Source: an uncultured Blautia sp.
GTDB lineage: Bacteria > Bacillota > Clostridia > Lachnospirales > Lachnospiraceae
Assembly: GCA_937893675.1 (NCBI GenBank)
Contig: CALBGI010000007.1
Location: forward strand, 1 to 9,154
Direction: 5' to 3'
DNA length: 9,154 nt
Below the pieces are notes generated by a model. That model ran no database searches. It saw only the letters and a list, made by a program, of their open reading frames with translations, and was not told the origin of the DNA. This document shows positions 7,285 through 9,154 of the stretch, one piece after another. How positions within the stretch are numbered: the first letter of the stretch is position 1; the number at the start of each line of letters is the position of its first letter. Both the position numbers and the translations under genes were made by a program.

Positions 7285-7318
7285 AATGACCGGACGCCCT
7301 CAAGGACGCCCGGCCATT
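7285..7318 (-). promoter_or_regulatory. Strand-specific RNA hairpin between the PcfJ gene and the small-protein/ligA unit
   Basis: On the minus strand AATGGCCGGGCGTCC pairs with GGGCGTCCGGTCATT over 15 positions around a TTGA tetraloop. Three of the pairs are G-U, so the helix is continuous only in the minus-strand transcript; on the opposite strand those positions become A-C mismatches. It fills most of the 66-nt gap, starting 9 nt after the PcfJ stop. No T tract follows, so it is not a classical intrinsic terminator. An mRNA-stabilising or processing stem, or a translational spacer, is more likely. Confidence 0.6.
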
Positions 7319-7327
7319 CTCATTTTG

Positions 7328-9154
7328 TCACGCTGCAGCAGCCAATGCCGGAGACTGGATGCTATCCGTGTTTTCCATCAGGTCAGCCATCAGCACATCC
7401 GCCAAAAGCCTTCCTGCCAAATGGCCGGTATGAATGATGACCCGATCCTTCTTCAACTGGATAAACTCCTTCTCACGAAGAATCCTGCTTTCCGCAGCCA
7501 GCGCCTTGTCGCTTTCTGTCAGCCTGGCAGTAATCACCCGCTGCCACTTCTGCAGAAACTCGGTCGCCTGCTCAATGTCCTTCTTCTGCCGGTCATATTC
7601 CGTCCGTTTCTGCCGCACTGTTCCATCTGGCTCCACTTCCAGCGTGTAATAGGCATGGAAAGGATCAGCCGTTTTACGCAGAAACATCACAAAGCTTTCT
7701 CGCCGCTCAATCCGGTCCCAGTAGCGGTCACTGCTGCCTGCACAGTGATGGAGCGCACGCCCCTCGGTAATAATGTCCAGAATACCGTCTGGCACCACTA
7801 CCATGTAATCCGCATCGGCGTACTCATATTTCGCTTTGATTTCCTGACAGATAGCATTAACATGGGGGAATTTCTCCTCCATCTCCTCGGCCTGCAGTTC
7901 AATATCCTTCTCCTGGCATTTGAGCACCAGATCATCGTGGCGCCGCCGCAGTTTTCTGGTGCGATATACGATCTCATCATATACATCCATGTGCAATTTC
8001 TTTGCCATGGAAAGATAATCCTCCCAGGTACGCAATACCTCATGGCTGTTTCTCCGGAAGGATGGCATCTGACGCCGTACATAGTTATAGACCTGCACCA
8101 TGCTCATGCGGTCAGCAATGAACTGGACATCCCTGGGGCTAATGTTCTGCTGACACATCCACAAAAGGACATTATCTGGGATTTCCCTGTCGGTGCCCTT
8201 TTCATATTGCAGCCACCGCAGCAGATCACAGCCTCCATTATGGAGCCGAAGTCGCTGAAACCTCCTGCTGTCAAGGCCCAGAGCTTTAATCAGACTCCCG
8301 GCACTATGGTTTTTGATTAGTTCACTGACTGTTCCGCAGGAACTGAAACATTCCTTGGTAAGCTTCGGCAGGTTCACCTTGCTGATCTGCTCCATTTGCG
8401 GTATCCGTTCAAGCACTGCCAGATATTTTTCCGGGTCAACACTTTTCTGCTTCCGAATCCAGTTGACCAGCCCTGTGCATCGAAGTTCCTTCTGTTCCAG
8501 AGTTGGCAGCGTTTTTCCATAGACCCGTCCATCATGTGAACCAGACCAACTATAAGAACAGGGGCTTCCGGAAATCCAGCGCATATTTCGCTGTTTATAC
8601 AGACCCCAATAGTAGGTTCTTGGTTTTCTTTCCCGGTCATAAATCGTGCGCCGGATTTCCTGACAATAAAGCTTGGAGTTTGGAAGGCTTTCTTTCCCAT
8701 ATGTCCGGTCAGCCTGAAATTCACGAACTACAAAGCCGTCTTTGCATCGCTGGATTAGGTAGGCAAAATGTTTTTCTGTCTGCATATACCCCGCTCGTCC
8801 ATAGGCTTTGAATACCACCGGATGTCGGCAGCAGCTACAGCGGCCTTGTTGATTGTGATGGGGATGCACCTTGATCGGCACTTCCTTTTCGCAGTAGGTA
8901 CAGTAACCTGTTTTGGCGCCGCCCTTTTTGTAGTGGTAGTAAATGTAATTTTGCCGGATGGCAACCTTATCCACCCAGCGGTTCCAGTCCTTGGGAAGCT
9001 CCGGCACCTGTTCCATATCCTTATCCCATGGATCAGTTTCCCGCCGGTGCCGCTGTTCGAGCTGTTCCTCACGCACATTCCGCTGAAACTGCCGGATTGC
9101 CTCTACCGCTTTTTTATTGATGTTCAGATATGCCTGTATAGATGTCTCATCTTC
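7328..9154 (-). CDS. pcfJ: PcfJ-domain protein, 5' end outside window (at least 608 aa)
   Basis: This family is named after PcfJ of the conjugative plasmid pCF10 and is common on conjugative elements of Firmicutes; its biochemical role is not established to my knowledge. The frame is open to the right edge: a GTG at 9076 could serve as a start, but 26 further in-frame codons precede it (EDETSIQAYLNINKKAVEAI), so the true start is probably beyond the window. Counting from the first visible codon, a zinc-ribbon-like unit has CTYC (85-88) and CSCC (106-109). Next is a Tyr/Arg-rich region (YDRERKPRTYYWGLYKQRN) and a helical middle. The PcfJ signature lies near residues 450-520: GRALHHCAGSSDRYWDRI, a predicted strand (ESFVMFLRK) and AYYTLEVEPDGTVRQKR. 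A helical, Lys/Glu-rich tail ends in LAAAA. No membrane segment or signal peptide is seen. It is followed after 66 nt by the small-protein/ligA group. Confidence 0.92.
   Translation of the reverse strand, partial: EDETSIQAYLNINKKAVEAIRQFQRNVREEQLEQRHRRETDPWDKDMEQVPELPKDWNRWVDKVAIRQNYIYYHYKKGGAKTGYCTYCEKEVPIKVHPHHNQQGRCSCCRHPVVFKAYGRAGYMQTEKHFAYLIQRCKDGFVVREFQADRTYGKESLPNSKLYCQEIRRTIYDRERKPRTYYWGLYKQRNMRWISGSPCSYSWSGSHDGRVYGKTLPTLEQKELRCTGLVNWIRKQKSVDPEKYLAVLERIPQMEQISKVNLPKLTKECFSSCGTVSELIKNHSAGSLIKALGLDSRRFQRLRLHNGGCDLLRWLQYEKGTDREIPDNVLLWMCQQNISPRDVQFIADRMSMVQVYNYVRRQMPSFRRNSHEVLRTWEDYLSMAKKLHMDVYDEIVYRTRKLRRRHDDLVLKCQEKDIELQAEEMEEKFPHVNAICQEIKAKYEYADADYMVVVPDGILDIITEGRALHHCAGSSDRYWDRIERRESFVMFLRKTADPFHAYYTLEVEPDGTVRQKRTEYDRQKKDIEQATEFLQKWQRVITARLTESDKALAAESRILREKEFIQLKKDRVIIHTGHLAGRLLADVLMADLMENTDSIQSPALAAAA

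Noticed and set aside
7055..8320. 421-codon open frame on the plus strand, antisense to the PcfJ gene
   Set aside because: It lies almost wholly opposite a recognised family member and across the small genes. Its translation is rich in His, Gln, Pro and Leu, as expected of a reverse-strand shadow.

Overview
The window reads as part of the accessory or conjugative backbone of an integrative element (or large plasmid) from a low-to-moderate-GC gut-type Firmicute, probably of class Clostridia. The reasons are a PcfJ-family protein, an element-borne and divergent NAD-dependent DNA ligase, strong AGGAGG-type ribosome binding sites in front of every gene, and base composition of about 40-55% GC in the rows I sampled. 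Host and element type are inference; no integrase, relaxase, coupling protein, tRNA or attachment site lies in the window.

All six genes are on the minus strand and read from right to left as one compact array. First is a PcfJ-domain protein (7328 to beyond 9154; its start is outside the window). After a 66-nt spacer holding a strong RNA hairpin come an 85-aa protein (7004-7261), a 107-aa protein (6684-7007) and the NAD+-dependent DNA ligase LigA (4660-6684). These three are joined by ATGA and TAATG stop/start overlaps and are probably translationally coupled. A 110-nt gap with two inverted repeats, one a perfect 14-bp stem, follows. Then come two large proteins of no family I recognise: 705 aa (2432-4549), and at least 811 aa running off the left edge (below 1 to 2435). 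These two are also joined by an ATGA overlap.

The right half looks like element backbone: PcfJ, a small-protein pair and a ligase that could seal nicks during transfer or replication. The left pair looks like a separate two-gene unit placed behind the ligase, with a possible terminator or attenuator hairpin between. Both left proteins look mainly helical. The 705-aa protein has a charged coiled coil near its C-terminus. The larger one has a C-terminal Cys-containing module that loosely resembles the PcfJ signature. This pair is the best candidate for an undescribed system, but its function cannot be read from sequence alone.

The ligase keeps the nucleotidyl-acceptor lysine and the full domain set. 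By my hand alignment it departs from the usual consensus at several adenylation-domain positions, including a Ser where motif IV normally has Lys. I see no tRNA, rRNA, CRISPR array, insertion sequence or convincing plus-strand gene. The only non-coding stretches are the 66-nt and 110-nt gaps, and both are described.
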